DNA of 64,000 nucleotides from Maribacter aestuarii (GCF_027474845.2 NZ_CP107031.2:2928501-2992500); one strand, 5' to 3'. Counted from the first letter of the stretch, positions 7,536 to 17,063 are shown. Translations and numbers: made by a program. Notes: generated by a model from the sequence alone, not told the origin.

Positions 7536-9755
7536 TCAATACCTTAATTCTAAACCTGCATATATGCCAAACGGAAGTCCTGGTCGTAATCCGGCTGGTA
7601 CCCTCGCTACTGCGTAGGTTTCATCCAATAGATTCATAATGTTGGCCGTAACGGCTATATTTTCGTTGTATCTATACTTTGCGCCTAAATCCAATATGAT
7701 ATTTGAATTTATTCTTTCATTATCAGGAATACTCCCAGTTCCTGCTAAGGTTCTAAAGGCTCCGTTAAAGCGACCACTAAAGTTAATTTCGTAATTCTTA
7801 TGTTCCAATGAAAGCGTGGTATTAAATTGGTGTTTGGATAGATAGGGCAGCTCATCTCCAGCATTAACTTCTCCCCAAATATCATTAGAACTGCCGAAAC
7901 TATTTTGAAACTCTGTATCTGTAAACGTGTAGCTTAAGGTAATTGGCAAAATATAGTTTTTTGCATTGGGAAGTAAATTGTAATTGAGCAATAACTCCAA
8001 ACCTTGAACCTTTACTTCTCCAGCATTGAATTGGTCCAAAGTTCCCGTACCTCCGGTTGCGGCAACATCACTTCCCAATAGATTGCTATAATCATTATAA
8101 AAGCCTACGAACTCACCAGTGAGTCCGGCATAGGAAAAACGTGTCCCCAGTTCATAATTCACACTTTCCTCTGGTTTTTCGCCCACTTGGTTACTGGGCG
8201 GTGAAAAGCCTTTATGAACTCCTCCAAATAAGGAGATGTTCTGAAAATTATAATTGAAGCCAATACCGGGAATAAAGACATCTACCTTGTTCTCACGCTC
8301 AGAAAGATCGGTTCCTCTTCGTTCCACATCTGCGGTACCATAATCCGATCTGCCAAGACTAATATTTTCATATCTTAATCCCGGTGTAAGGGTAAGGTTT
8401 TTATACTTAAGTTTATACAGTGCATAACTAGAAAATGCACGGGCATCGCTTATTCGATTGGCATTTGTCCCTGGAATGCCTGCAGTTGTCAATACCATGG
8501 TACCGTTGGATATTCCATAATCATCTACCCATTGAAAACGGTCTTCTTCGTCAAAATGATAACGAAGTCCCACTTCGATATCATGAAAAGTATTTACACC
8601 TACCCAATGATAGTCTAATTTTGTTTGGATACCTGTGGAGAGATAGTTTCTATTGTTTGCTTTCACACCCAGAAGGTCGTTGGCACCTGTATCCGATAAA
8701 CCACTTACGATATTGTAATATGCTTCAAAGGCATTTGAATTTTGAAGAACGTTTGAAATACCTTCCCGTTCACCATCAACGGTTATATAATCCAACTTAT
8801 ACCAGTTCCGGCTAAAGTCGTTGTAGTACCCTACCGTCGTAATCCTGAAATAATCACTGAATTTTAACGTATGTGTACCCATAAACTGTACATGTTCAGT
8901 ATCCATACGGTCTTCTTGTGATCCGGCATATCTGCGGAAGGGTGTTGACTCAAAGTCATCGGGTGTTAATCCCACGTAGGTTTCATTAGATATCTCGTCC
9001 GAGTACTGGAACTTGACTTCAAATTCTTGACCAATTTTAGCTTCTGGGTTGGTCCTGACCTTAAATTTGGCGACCAAGTCATTTTTATCAAAACCGGTAT
9101 CTGCACCATTATCCAGTTGTTTGAAACCATTGGAATTATAATTCAGGTATTCTACAGAGTAACCAAAATTCTTATTGCTATCACCTAACTGGGTATGAAT
9201 ACGCCCACTTTGAAAACTACCATAACTGGAGTTTAAAAAGATGCCAAAATTATCCGGGACTTCTGTAGAAATCATATTAATGGCACCTCCCGTGGTATAA
9301 GGACCATATTGTACCTGGCTACTACCCTTCAGAATTTCAACAGATTGCATTCTGGCTATTGTGGGAAAATAATAGGCAGAAGGTGCACTGTATGGAGCTG
9401 GTGCTATAAGAACGCCGTCCTCCATTAACGTAATTTTGGAACTTCTTTCAGGAGAGGTGCCTCTTAAGCTTATATTGGGTCTTAGGCCAAATCCATCCTC
9501 CTCATAAACATTAACGCCTGGGACGCTTCTCAGTGTTCTGTTGACATCCGTATAGTTAAATTTCTTAATCTCTTCAGGAGAGATAAAATAGGCCGATCCT
9601 GTCCTGTTCTTAGCTTCAAACTTACTGCCTAAGATAGATTTGGCCGATATGACGACTTCGTTTAGCCTTATAGAATCAATGGCCGATACGGGCTGCTGCT
9701 GTGCAACTACTCCTAGGGTAATTAGAAATATAAAGGATGTAATTCTAGAATGCAT
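7536..9755 (-). CDS. TonB-dependent receptor, FecA-like
   Basis: Outer-membrane active transporter, 739 residues. The signal peptide occupies about the first 19 residues. The TonB-box region is near LNEVVISAKS and the plug domain spans about 45-165 (SVPGVNVYEEDGFGLRPNI, LMEDGVLIAPAPYSAPSAYY, SVEILKGSSQVQYGP, GGAINMIST). The rest is a 22-strand barrel ending in an aromatic residue (GLELRY). There is no CarboxypepD_reg-like N-terminal domain and no adjacent SusD gene, so it is not a glycan SusC. The plug resembles ferric-dicitrate (FecA) receptors, so iron-chelate uptake is likely but unproven. No FecIR-type regulators are adjacent. Confidence 0.9.
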   Translation of the reverse strand: MHSRITSFIFLITLGVVAQQQPVSAIDSIRLNEVVISAKSILGSKFEAKNRTGSAYFISPEEIKKFNYTDVNRTLRSVPGVNVYEEDGFGLRPNISLRGTSPERSSKITLMEDGVLIAPAPYSAPSAYYFPTIARMQSVEILKGSSQVQYGPYTTGGAINMISTEVPDNFGIFLNSSYGSFQSGRIHTQLGDSNKNFGYSVEYLNYNSNGFKQLDNGADTGFDKNDLVAKFKVRTNPEAKIGQEFEVKFQYSDEISNETYVGLTPDDFESTPFRRYAGSQEDRMDTEHVQFMGTHTLKFSDYFRITTVGYYNDFSRNWYKLDYITVDGEREGISNVLQNSNAFEAYYNIVSGLSDTGANDLLGVKANNRNYLSTGIQTKLDYHWVGVNTFHDIEVGLRYHFDEEDRFQWVDDYGISNGTMVLTTAGIPGTNANRISDARAFSSYALYKLKYKNLTLTPGLRYENISLGRSDYGTADVERRGTDLSERENKVDVFIPGIGFNYNFQNISLFGGVHKGFSPPSNQVGEKPEESVNYELGTRFSYAGLTGEFVGFYNDYSNLLGSDVAATGGTGTLDQFNAGEVKVQGLELLLNYNLLPNAKNYILPITLSYTFTDTEFQNSFGSSNDIWGEVNAGDELPYLSKHQFNTTLSLEHKNYEINFSGRFNGAFRTLAGTGSIPDNERINSNIILDLGAKYRYNENIAVTANIMNLLDETYAVARVPAGLRPGLPFGIYAGLELRY

Positions 9756-9944
9756 TTTATTTAGACTGATTAAAAATAATAGTGCAAATGTAATGGCCGA
9801 TTTTCAAATTACAAAGCTTATTTAGAATAAATAAAAATAAAAAACAGTTCCTCTTTCGTTCTCAGGACTTTAAGCTAAAAATTTAACTTTTACCGATTGA
9901 ACAGCGGGTATGCTCCTGAACGGAAATCCGAACAAAAAAATCAC

Positions 9945-9952
9945 TACTTTTG
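9945..9952 (+). promoter_or_regulatory. -7 element of the guaB promoter
   Basis: TACTTTTG matches TAnnTTTG exactly, 23 bases before the guaB ATG. A start near 9958 would fall inside the palindrome at 9956-9975. Confidence 0.6.
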
Positions 9953-9955
9953 CAC

Positions 9956-9975
9956 GCAATTAAATCTTTAATTGC
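9956..9975 (+). promoter_or_regulatory. Perfect palindrome abutting the guaB start codon
   Basis: GCAATTAAA and TTTAATTGC are exact 9-base inverted arms around a 2-base centre (TC). They end at the base before the guaB ATG and lie just downstream of the -7 element. The position suits an operator or a start-occluding hairpin; no binding protein is known from the sequence. Confidence 0.45.
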
Positions 9976-11448
9976 ATGGAAGCTCACCTAAATAAAATTC
10001 TTGGAGAAGGTCTCACATATGATGACGTGCTCCTTGTTCCTGCCTACTCAGACGTGCTTCCGCGAGAAGTCAACATTCAAACAAAATTTACAAGGAACAT
10101 TACAATTAATGTCCCCATTGTATCCGCTGCAATGGATACGGTGACCGAATCCAGAATGGCAATAGCTATAGCCCAAGAAGGGGGGATAGGAGTTTTGCAT
10201 AAAAATATGACCATTGAGCAACAGGCTATTAAGGTCAGAAAAGTAAAGCGAGCAGAAAGTGGAATGATTCTGGACCCCGTAACCATGCCCTTGAATTCAA
10301 AAGTAAGTGATGCGAAGGCCAATATGAAAGAGCATAGTATAGGTGGGATTCCAATTGTGGACGATTCAGGTAAACTAATTGGTATAGTTACCAACAGGGA
10401 TTTACGCTTTGAAAAGAATAATGACCGTCCTATTTCAGAAGTTATGACTTCAGAAAACTTGGTAACTGCTGCAGAAGGAACATCACTTTCGGAAGCGGAG
10501 GATATTCTTCAAGAACATAAAATTGAAAAACTACCAGTAGTAGATAAAGATAATAAGCTAGTTGGTCTTATAACCTTTAGGGATATTACAAAACTTACCC
10601 AGAAGCCAATGGCCAATAAGGACCAATACGGAAGATTACGGGTAGCGGCGGCTGTAGGGGTAACCTCCGATGCCGTTGAAAGGACCGAAGCTCTGGTGAA
10701 CGCAGGTGTTGATGCCATAGTCATAGATACGGCACATGGTCATACTAAAGGAGTGGCTACGGTCTTGAAAGATGTAAAGAAAAAGTTTCCAAAACTCGAT
10801 GTCATCGTTGGGAACATAGCAACCGGTGAGGCTGCCAAATATTTGGTCGAGGCAGGAGCTGACGCCGTTAAAGTGGGAATTGGTCCAGGTTCTATTTGTA
10901 CAACGAGAGTCGTAGCCGGAGTGGGATTTCCTCAATTTTCAGCTGTTTTAGAAGTGGCTGCGGCCATTAAGGGAAGTGGTGTACCGGTAATCGCCGACGG
11001 AGGTATACGCTACACCGGCGATATTCCCAAAGCCATTGCTGCAGGGGCAAATACCGTTATGTTAGGTTCACTCTTGGCCGGGACAAAGGAATCCCCTGGG
11101 GAGACTATTATATACGAAGGAAGAAAATTCAAATCATACCGGGGAATGGGCTCCGTCGAGGCGATGAAGCAAGGTTCAAAAGACAGGTATTTCCAAGATG
11201 TAGAGGACGATATTAAAAAATTGGTACCGGAAGGTATCGTGGGCCGTGTACCGTATAAAGGAGATTTGTTCGAAAGTATCCATCAATTTGTAGGTGGTCT
11301 AAGAGCCGGTATGGGTTATTGTGGAGCCAAGAATATCGCTACACTTCAAGAAACGGGTCGCTTTGTAAAGATAACAGCTAGTGGTATAAATGAAAGTCAC
11401 CCGCATGATGTTACCATAACCAAGGAGAGTCCTAATTATAGTAGATAG
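9976..11448 (+). CDS. guaB: Inosine-5'-monophosphate dehydrogenase
   Basis: Oxidises IMP to XMP with NAD, the committed step of GMP synthesis. Full length at 490 residues. The barrel starts [20 protein letters not shown]. Two CBS domains lie at about 95-205. The catalytic loop [11 protein letters not shown] carries C308, followed by the phosphate-binding [13 protein letters not shown] and the flap region [11 protein letters not shown] promoter element and palindrome sit directly upstream. There is no clear terminator before the next gene, so some read-through into the lipoprotein gene is possible. Confidence 0.98.
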   Translation: MEAHLNKILGEGLTYDDVLLVPAYSDVLPREVNIQTKFTRNITINVPIVSAAMDTVTESRMAIAIAQEGGIGVLHKNMTIEQQAIKVRKVKRAESGMILDPVTMPLNSKVSDAKANMKEHSIGGIPIVDDSGKLIGIVTNRDLRFEKNNDRPISEVMTSENLVTAAEGTSLSEAEDILQEHKIEKLPVVDKDNKLVGLITFRDITKLTQKPMANKDQYGRLRVAAAVGVTSDAVERTEALVNAGVDAIVIDTAHGHTKGVATVLKDVKKKFPKLDVIVGNIATGEAAKYLVEAGADAVKVGIGPGSICTTRVVAGVGFPQFSAVLEVAAAIKGSGVPVIADGGIRYTGDIPKAIAAGANTVMLGSLLAGTKESPGETIIYEGRKFKSYRGMGSVEAMKQGSKDRYFQDVEDDIKKLVPEGIVGRVPYKGDLFESIHQFVGGLRAGMGYCGAKNIATLQETGRFVKITASGINESHPHDVTITKESPNYSR

Positions 11449-11509
11449 GAATAATCTGGGATATCAAAGCAACCTTTTGATGCAACTTACATCTAATTGG
11501 AAAATGACC

Positions 11510-11935
11510 ATGAAATATTCGATACTCCTCTTTTGTCTTGGCCTGTGCTTGTCCTGTTCTGACAAAAATGAAATCGTCTTTTCTCAAGCAAGTGATTTGC
11601 AGGGAGTGTGGTTATTGGTAGAACAATACGCTGACCCGGGAGATGGGAGCGGCGATTTCAAAAAAGTAAATAGTAGTAAAACCATTCAATTCTTAGCGGA
11701 TGGGACTTTTAGTTCCAATAGTTCACTTTGTAATATGAATATTGAAAGTGATTCTGAATCTAACGGAAACTATTTTGTAATAGAAGAGCTCGATGAGTAT
11801 TCGTCAGATAATTACCTAACTCCTGAAAACTGTGATTTTGAAGATTATAAGGTCATGCTTCAATTTGATAGTAGCAACTTGTTGCTTTACTATCCATGTA
11901 TTGAGGGATGTGTGCAGAAATACATAAAAAAATAA
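11510..11935 (+). CDS. Lipocalin-like lipoprotein, hypothetical
   Basis: About 141 residues. The N-terminus is a lipoprotein signal (MKYSILLFCLGLCLSC, lipobox LCLSC), so the mature protein is lipid-anchored. The rest has the pattern of small Bacteroidota lipocalin-like proteins: DLQGVWLLVEQYADPG, a strand-rich middle with FLADGTFSS, and several late cysteines. Upstream in-frame starts at 11480 and 11504 are possible. Its stop at 11933-11935 directly abuts the convergent thioredoxin stop. Confidence 0.7.
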   Translation: MKYSILLFCLGLCLSCSDKNEIVFSQASDLQGVWLLVEQYADPGDGSGDFKKVNSSKTIQFLADGTFSSNSSLCNMNIESDSESNGNYFVIEELDEYSSDNYLTPENCDFEDYKVMLQFDSSNLLLYYPCIEGCVQKYIKK

Positions 11936-12478
11936 TTACTTCCCCGAATTTCCCTTTGCTGAATAGGTTTTCCAGTCTTTTTCCTTGTATATATCATCAC
12001 CAAAATAACGTGCTATGTCAAGAAAAGGTCCTGGTTTTTGGTATCCAGGGACTGGAGAAAGCATGTTTAACTTTTCATCTAAAAATATTGTAGTCGGGTA
12101 ACTCATTCTGCCTTGCATCAAAGCAGCGGCAAATTCATGGTACCCCTTTCTGCCAGATGGTACGAACTTATAGGTTTTGCCTTTGTATTCAATAGGATCT
12201 TTGCCTTCTCCGTCCATTTTCACCATGTAGTAATTTGTGGACATGTATGCTGCAACTTCTGGATTTTGAAAAGTATCCTTATCCATTTTCTTGCACCACC
12301 CACACCAGTCCGTGTACACGTCAATAAATACTTTCTTCGGATTCTTCTCTGTAGCTGCAAGTGCTGTTGCCTCGTTCCAAGTTAGCCATTTGACTTCTTG
12401 CGCTTGTGTAAATGTACACACCAATATTACAGCAAATAGCGATATATATTTTTTTGATTCTGAAAAAAGAGCTTTCAT
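11936..12478 (-). CDS. Exported thioredoxin-fold protein
   Basis: 180 residues with a signal peptide (about 1-26, cut near FTQAQ) and a thioredoxin domain with active site WCGWCKKMD and cis-proline region SYPTTIFLD. The extended loop between them (DGEGKDPIEYKGKTYKF) is typical of the thioredoxin_7/DUF255-like DsbD-gamma-type proteins of Bacteroidota. It probably reduces or rearranges periplasmic disulfides. It is 61 bases downstream of lysA on the same strand and may be cotranscribed with it. Confidence 0.85.
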   Translation of the reverse strand: MKALFSESKKYISLFAVILVCTFTQAQEVKWLTWNEATALAATEKNPKKVFIDVYTDWCGWCKKMDKDTFQNPEVAAYMSTNYYMVKMDGEGKDPIEYKGKTYKFVPSGRKGYHEFAAALMQGRMSYPTTIFLDEKLNMLSPVPGYQKPGPFLDIARYFGDDIYKEKDWKTYSAKGNSGK

Positions 12479-12539
12479 GGTATTTTTTTTGGGGAATTAG
12501 TCCAACAACTATACCAAAACTAACGATTTTTTACTGTGT

Positions 12540-13778
12540 TTATTTTACTTTGACCTTTTCCTTTGATGTAAACAAGTTTTTAACATCTACTTGATTTCTG
12601 ATCAAGTCGTCAAAAGTTTCCTGCTCCCTAATAAGGATAGCTTCGCCTTTATGCCAAAGCACTTCTGCTGGCCTAAATCTTGAATTGTAGTTGCTCGCCA
12701 TGGTAAAGCAATAAGCTCCGGCATTTCTAAAACAAAGAATATCTCCTTCTGAAATTTCGTTGATACGTTTGTTGCTCGCAAAAGTATCGGTCTCACAGAT
12801 GTAGCCTACTACGGAATAATAGCGTTCCCTTCCCTCTGGATTTGAAATATTCTTGATGCTGTGGTTCGCCCCATAGAGCATCGGTCGTATTAAGTGGTTA
12901 AAACCTGAATCTACACTTGCAAATACGGTCGAGGTAGTTTGTTTCACCACATTTACCTTAGCCAAGAAATAACCGGCCTCGCTTACCAAAAACTTGCCCG
13001 GTTCAAAGGCTAGGGTCAATGCCTTTCCATAATCTTTACAAAAGTCATTAAAGCGGGTGCTAAGCTTATTCCCCAGTTCCTCAACATTTGTTTCTATATC
13101 CCCATCTTTATAGGGTACTTTAAAGCCACTACCAAAATCTATGAAGTCTAGATTCTTAAAGTTTTTGGCCGTTTCAAATAAAATTTCGGAAGCGTAAAGG
13201 AACACATCTATATCTAAAATGTCGCTTCCCGTATGCATATGAATACCGTTGATGTTCATTTTTGTTAAATCCACTATCCTCAATAAATGCGGGATTTGGT
13301 GAATACTGATACCGAATTTAGAATCAATATGTCCAACGGAAATATTAGAATTCCCACCGGCCATAACATGCGGATTAATTCGTATACAAACAGGGACATC
13401 CGGGTGTTTGCTGCCAAACTGCTCCAGTATGGAAAGGTTGTCAATATTTATACGTACTCCCAAGGCAGAAGCCTCTTCTATTTCTTCTAAGGAAACACCG
13501 TTTGGTGTAAATATGATGGATTCCGGTTTAAAACCTGCCAAAAGGCCCAATTTTACTTCTTGAATGGAAACCGTATCCAGCCCACTGCCTAAGCTATTCA
13601 TTAACCTTAATATGGTTATATTACTCAAAGCCTTTGCAGCGTAATTCAGCTTTAGATTTTTTACTGCGCTAAACGCATTAGTCAACCGGTTATACTGTGA
13701 AATAATTTTTTCGGAATCATATACGTATAATGGATTGCCATACTGTTGGGCAATGTTCAATAAATCCGACTCTTTCAT
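12540..13778 (-). CDS. lysA: Diaminopimelate decarboxylase
   Basis: PLP-dependent enzyme making lysine from meso-diaminopimelate, the final step of lysine synthesis. 412 residues. The PLP lysine is K49 in LNYAAKAL. The glycine loop DFGSGFKVPYKDGD, the phosphate-binding EPGKFLVSEAG, the substrate-side CETDTFA and the aromatic GAYCFTMASNYNSR are all present. dapD, an earlier pathway gene, is 24 kb away in this window and not linked. The 150-base upstream gap to the divergent LON-domain gene is AT-rich and should hold both promoters. Confidence 0.95.
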   Translation of the reverse strand: MKESDLLNIAQQYGNPLYVYDSEKIISQYNRLTNAFSAVKNLKLNYAAKALSNITILRLMNSLGSGLDTVSIQEVKLGLLAGFKPESIIFTPNGVSLEEIEEASALGVRINIDNLSILEQFGSKHPDVPVCIRINPHVMAGGNSNISVGHIDSKFGISIHQIPHLLRIVDLTKMNINGIHMHTGSDILDIDVFLYASEILFETAKNFKNLDFIDFGSGFKVPYKDGDIETNVEELGNKLSTRFNDFCKDYGKALTLAFEPGKFLVSEAGYFLAKVNVVKQTTSTVFASVDSGFNHLIRPMLYGANHSIKNISNPEGRERYYSVVGYICETDTFASNKRINEISEGDILCFRNAGAYCFTMASNYNSRFRPAEVLWHKGEAILIREQETFDDLIRNQVDVKNLFTSKEKVKVK

Positions 13779-13928
13779 GCTATCATGTTTTAAACAAATC
13801 TAGGATACTCATTTGGTACGCACAAGAAAATATAGTTAAAAACAAAAAATACAACATAATGTTACATTTAAAACAAAAATTACAAAGCTTTTCTTGTCTT
13901 GTATTTTATTGCATCGTAAATTGGAAAT

Positions 13929-14570
13929 ATGAAGCTACCATTTTTTCCGTTACAGTCCATTTTCTTTCCAGGAGAGACCGTTCCCCTACATATTTTTGAG
14001 CCTAGATACAAGCAATTAATTGCCGATTGCCGGGCGAACGCGATGACTTTTGGCATTCCTGTTTTTATAAACAATATCATGGAATATGGTACCGAAATAC
14101 AACTTGTTGAGGTCGTCAATACCTATGAGGGTGGAGAGATGGACATTGTTGGCGTGGCACGACAAGTTTTTAAGATTATCACCTTTGAAAATCAAATGGA
14201 GGATAAACTATATGCTGGCGGGTTAGTTGAACTTTTGGAATACGACTATGCCGCAGAAGATGCTTACAAAAGAAAAGTTATTCTAAAAATTCAGGAACTA
14301 TACGGTATGATGGACGTTCCGTTCACACCGATTAAATTAGGTGCCTATAACAGTTTTACCTTAGCACATAAAATTGGACTTTCTTTTGAGCAGGAATATC
14401 AACTGTTACAGATTCCAAAGGAAATGGAAAGACTTACTTTTATCAATAACCATCTGACCACTACAATTTCAATACTGTCCGAAGTGGAAAGGACCAAAAA
14501 GACTATTGAACTGAACGGACACTTTAAAAACTTTGACCCTTTGGATTTTAAGGGTATAGAGATACAGTGA
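13929..14570 (+). CDS. LON peptidase substrate-binding domain protein
   Basis: 213-residue protein made up of the LON N-terminal substrate-binding domain only, with no AAA or protease part. It opens LPFFPLQSIFFPGETVPLHI and FEPRYKQLIADC, the family signature. Stand-alone LON-domain proteins are widespread, but their role is not established; they are sometimes proposed as protease adaptors. A TATTTTAT stretch at 13902-13909 may be its promoter. It is 135 bases upstream of sucC. Confidence 0.9.
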   Translation: MKLPFFPLQSIFFPGETVPLHIFEPRYKQLIADCRANAMTFGIPVFINNIMEYGTEIQLVEVVNTYEGGEMDIVGVARQVFKIITFENQMEDKLYAGGLVELLEYDYAAEDAYKRKVILKIQELYGMMDVPFTPIKLGAYNSFTLAHKIGLSFEQEYQLLQIPKEMERLTFINNHLTTTISILSEVERTKKTIELNGHFKNFDPLDFKGIEIQ

Positions 14571-14672
14571 CGGCGGCTTATCCTCAAAACTTAAAATGTA
14601 ACGATATAGAATGATGGGGCAGGGGATACCCAATTAATTGAGCATTATTTTCAATTATTACCCCATGTTGCC

Positions 14673-14680
14673 TATTTTTG
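14673..14680 (+). promoter_or_regulatory. -7 element of the sucC promoter
   Basis: TATTTTTG matches TAnnTTTG exactly, 25 bases before the sucC ATG. The -33 region is not convincing. Confidence 0.6.
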
Positions 14681-14705
14681 CACAACTAATAAACTACCTA
14701 AATAT

Positions 14706-15899
14706 ATGAACCTTCACGAATATCAGGGAAAAGAAATATTGGCAAGTTTTGGTGTACGTATCCAGAGAGGTATTGTGGCCCATAACCCAAAAGAGGCTGT
14801 TGAGGCCGCAAAACAACTTACTGCCGAGACAGGAACTGGCTGGCACGTTATTAAGGCGCAGGTTCATGCAGGTGGCCGAGGTAAGGGCGGTGGCGTCAAA
14901 TTAGCCAAAAACTTGAAGGAAGTTGAAGAAATAGCAGGAAGTATTATAGGTATGAATTTGGTAACACCACAAACCTCTGCGCAAGGGAAGAAGGTGCACA
15001 AGGTGTTGGTAGCTGAGGACGTTTACTATCCGGGTGACAGTGAAACCAGTGAGTTCTACATGTCCGTGTTATTGAACAGGGGAACAGGGAGGAACATGAT
15101 CATGTATTCTACCGAAGGAGGAATGGATATTGAAGAGGTTGCGGATAAAACTCCACATTTAATTTTTCATGAGGAGATTGACCCATCAACTGGACTTTTA
15201 CCCTTCCAGGCGCGTAAAATAGCATTCAATTTAGGCTTGTCCGGTACTGCCTTTAAAGAGATGACAAAATTTGTTGCGTCACTTTACAAAGCCTATGAGG
15301 AGAGTGATTCTAGCATGTTCGAAATTAATCCCGTCTTAAAAACTTCTGATGATAAAATTATGGCCGTGGATGCCAAAGTTTCTATTGACGACAATGCGCT
15401 ATACCGCAGGAAGCAATATGCGGAAATGCGTGACTTAAGGGAAGAAAACCCAATTGAAGTTGAAGCAAGGGCCGTAGGTCTTAATTATGTAGATTTAGAC
15501 GGGAACGTTGGTTGTATGGTAAATGGTGCCGGTTTGGCCATGGCAACCATGGATTTAATTAAGATGGCTGGTGGCGAACCTGCAAACTTTTTGGATGTTG
15601 GTGGTACTGCCGATGCAAAGAGGGTTGAAGAGGCCTTCAGGATTATCCTAAAAGACGATGGTGTAAAGGCGATATTGGTAAATATTTTTGGAGGAATCGT
15701 ACGTTGCGATCGAGTTGCAAACGGTATAGTAGAAGCTTATAAGAATATGGGCGATACTATTAAGGTCCCCATAATTGTACGTTTACAGGGAACCAATGCG
15801 GAAATGGCCAAAGAAATCATTGACAATTCAGGTTTGGCCGTACATTCTGCGGTACAATTTCAAGAAGCTGCGGATAAGGTGAAAGAAGTCTTAGCCTAA
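14706..15899 (+). CDS. sucC: Succinyl-CoA synthetase (ADP-forming) subunit beta
   Basis: Beta subunit of the TCA-cycle succinyl-CoA ligase. 397 residues. The ATP-grasp domain begins MNLHEYQGKEILASFGV and includes KAQVHAGGRGKGGGVK. The C-terminal CoA-ligase domain has DVGGTADAKRVEEA and NIFGGIVRCDRVANG. sucD is not adjacent; separation of the two subunit genes is common in Bacteroidota. It has its own promoter and a very strong terminator, so it is probably monocistronic. Confidence 0.97.
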   Translation: MNLHEYQGKEILASFGVRIQRGIVAHNPKEAVEAAKQLTAETGTGWHVIKAQVHAGGRGKGGGVKLAKNLKEVEEIAGSIIGMNLVTPQTSAQGKKVHKVLVAEDVYYPGDSETSEFYMSVLLNRGTGRNMIMYSTEGGMDIEEVADKTPHLIFHEEIDPSTGLLPFQARKIAFNLGLSGTAFKEMTKFVASLYKAYEESDSSMFEINPVLKTSDDKIMAVDAKVSIDDNALYRRKQYAEMRDLREENPIEVEARAVGLNYVDLDGNVGCMVNGAGLAMATMDLIKMAGGEPANFLDVGGTADAKRVEEAFRIILKDDGVKAILVNIFGGIVRCDRVANGIVEAYKNMGDTIKVPIIVRLQGTNAEMAKEIIDNSGLAVHSAVQFQEAADKVKEVLA

Positions 15900-15920
15900 C
15901 AGCCTAGTAAAATGTTTTTA

Positions 15921-15960
15921 AAAAAGGACAACGTTCATGAACGTTGTCCTTTTTCTTTTT
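15921..15960 (+). terminator. Strong terminator after sucC, a 24-base perfect palindrome
   Basis: GGACAACGTTCA pairs exactly with TGAACGTTGTCC at 15926-15949, flanked by A5 upstream and a T-rich tail downstream. It is symmetric enough to work in both directions. Confidence 0.9.
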
Positions 15961-16321
15961 AACTAAACTAAGGTCGGATTTAATTAGCATCTGGGTAAAG
16001 GTTTTGACTTTTGTTTAAGTTTTATATGATTTCCCTCCTTTTTAATCGGGAATGAACGAAGAAGTCCTAAATAAGCTTTTATTCCTCTTTTAAGACAATG
16101 CTCAAGTACTGGAAATAAAGGTCAAAGCTGGTTTTAATCCTTTGATTCATTCCAATTTCGGCATCACTTCGCCTTATTATCCAAATAGGATTTATTGATT
16201 AAAATATTGTTAAAATTGATATTTGTTGTAACATTCTCATTTTTGAGACGTCTTTTTAGTAATTCATCATCAATCAATTATTAATCAATCTCTAAACAAA
16301 AAGAGATAAAAACAACAAGTC
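15961..16321. other. 360-base intergenic region before a small exported protein
   Basis: No convincing reading frame. The left two thirds are mixed-composition DNA with no recognisable motif. The last 120 bases are very AT-rich with repeated ATCAATC units and a small TCTCT/AGAGA hairpin just before the next ATG. It is the longest gap in the window and could hold a long 5' leader or a small RNA, but nothing specific is visible. Confidence 0.5.
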
Positions 16322-16657
16322 ATGAGAAAATTAAGTTTAGTATTCGTAGCTGCAATGCTATTGGCCACAGGTAATGTTTTAGCAAATGATACCGATGGAG
16401 TGGAACCCACCAAAAATTTATCCAAACAAATTTCAAAAATGTTATCGGACAATTATTTTTCCGATGAGCAAAACGACTTAACAGCACAAGTTAGGTTTAC
16501 CCTTAACAGTGATGGGGAAATTGTTGTATTATCAGTTGAAACTGAAAGTTCAAGATTAGAAGGTTTTGTAAAGAGTAGATTAAATTATAAGAAAGTAGAT
16601 GTCTCTACTATAGAAGAAGGAAAATTATACACAGTGCCAGTTCGTATCTCGGCCTAA
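16322..16657 (+). CDS. Small exported protein with TonB C-terminal-like pattern
   Basis: 111 residues. A clear signal peptide (1-21, cut after NVLA) precedes a domain of about 85 residues. The stretch VRFTLNSDGEIVVLSVETE followed by GKLYTVPVRIS resembles the strand-turn-strand pattern of TonB C-terminal/energy-transducer domains, but there is no membrane anchor or proline linker. It is probably a periplasmic orphan domain; the role is unknown. It has a long AT-rich upstream region and a strong terminator, so it is expressed alone. Confidence 0.7.
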   Translation: MRKLSLVFVAAMLLATGNVLANDTDGVEPTKNLSKQISKMLSDNYFSDEQNDLTAQVRFTLNSDGEIVVLSVETESSRLEGFVKSRLNYKKVDVSTIEEGKLYTVPVRISA

Positions 16658-16677
16658 TAATTTGAATTTAGCCAAGA

Positions 16678-16712
16678 AATCCTGATGCCATAGTGTATCA
16701 GGATTTTTTTTT
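16678..16712 (+). terminator. Terminator after the TonB_C-like gene
   Basis: AATCCTGAT and ATCAGGATT pair around a 10-base loop and are followed by nine T on the forward strand. The right arm covers the stop codon of the convergent DUF1456 gene. Confidence 0.85.
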
Positions 16713-17063
16713 GTTTTTATATTTCACGGGCGTTACCGCTTTTTCCATTTTCCTAAGCTGTTGCTTTTTTATCCTATCATCAGGAACTCTCTCAGGTTTT
16801 GATGGTGTCATTCCTAAAAGTACCTCTCCGGGATTCTTGGGTTCCTCCCTAGTGCCCCTTAAATGTAGAACTAAGCCATTGAGAAAATTACGCAAAACTT
16901 GATCGCCGCATTCCATGTAATTAGGGTGATTTTCTTTCCTAAAAAAGGCTCCTAGTTCGCTTTTAGATATTTTGAAATCTACAAGTTGCAAAATATCGAC
17001 TATTTGATCATCCCTAAGCCGAAGTGCGACCCTTAGTTTTTTTAAAATGTCATTGTTGGTCAT
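16698..17063 (-). CDS. DUF1456 family protein (YehS-like)
   Basis: About 121 residues from the ATG at 17063. Two copies of the short DUF1456 repeat are visible: NNDILKKLRVALRLRDDQIV and, later, NYMECGDQVLRNFLNGLVL. The tail is rich in Lys and Pro. The family includes E. coli YehS; function unknown. The frame runs further upstream to 17111, but homology starts at MTNNDILKK. The last codons and stop lie inside the terminator of the opposing gene. Confidence 0.85.
   Translation of the reverse strand: MTNNDILKKLRVALRLRDDQIVDILQLVDFKISKSELGAFFRKENHPNYMECGDQVLRNFLNGLVLHLRGTREEPKNPGEVLLGMTPSKPERVPDDRIKKQQLRKMEKAVTPVKYKNKKKS

Noticed and set aside
8435..8815. 126-codon open frame opposite the TonB receptor
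   Set aside because: The product is rich in His, Leu and Trp as expected for antisense of barrel codons; the receptor frame is continuous and conserved.
7536..9755. Polysaccharide utilisation SusC
   Set aside because: No SusD partner and no CarboxypepD_reg-type N-terminal domain; the plug looks FecA-like.
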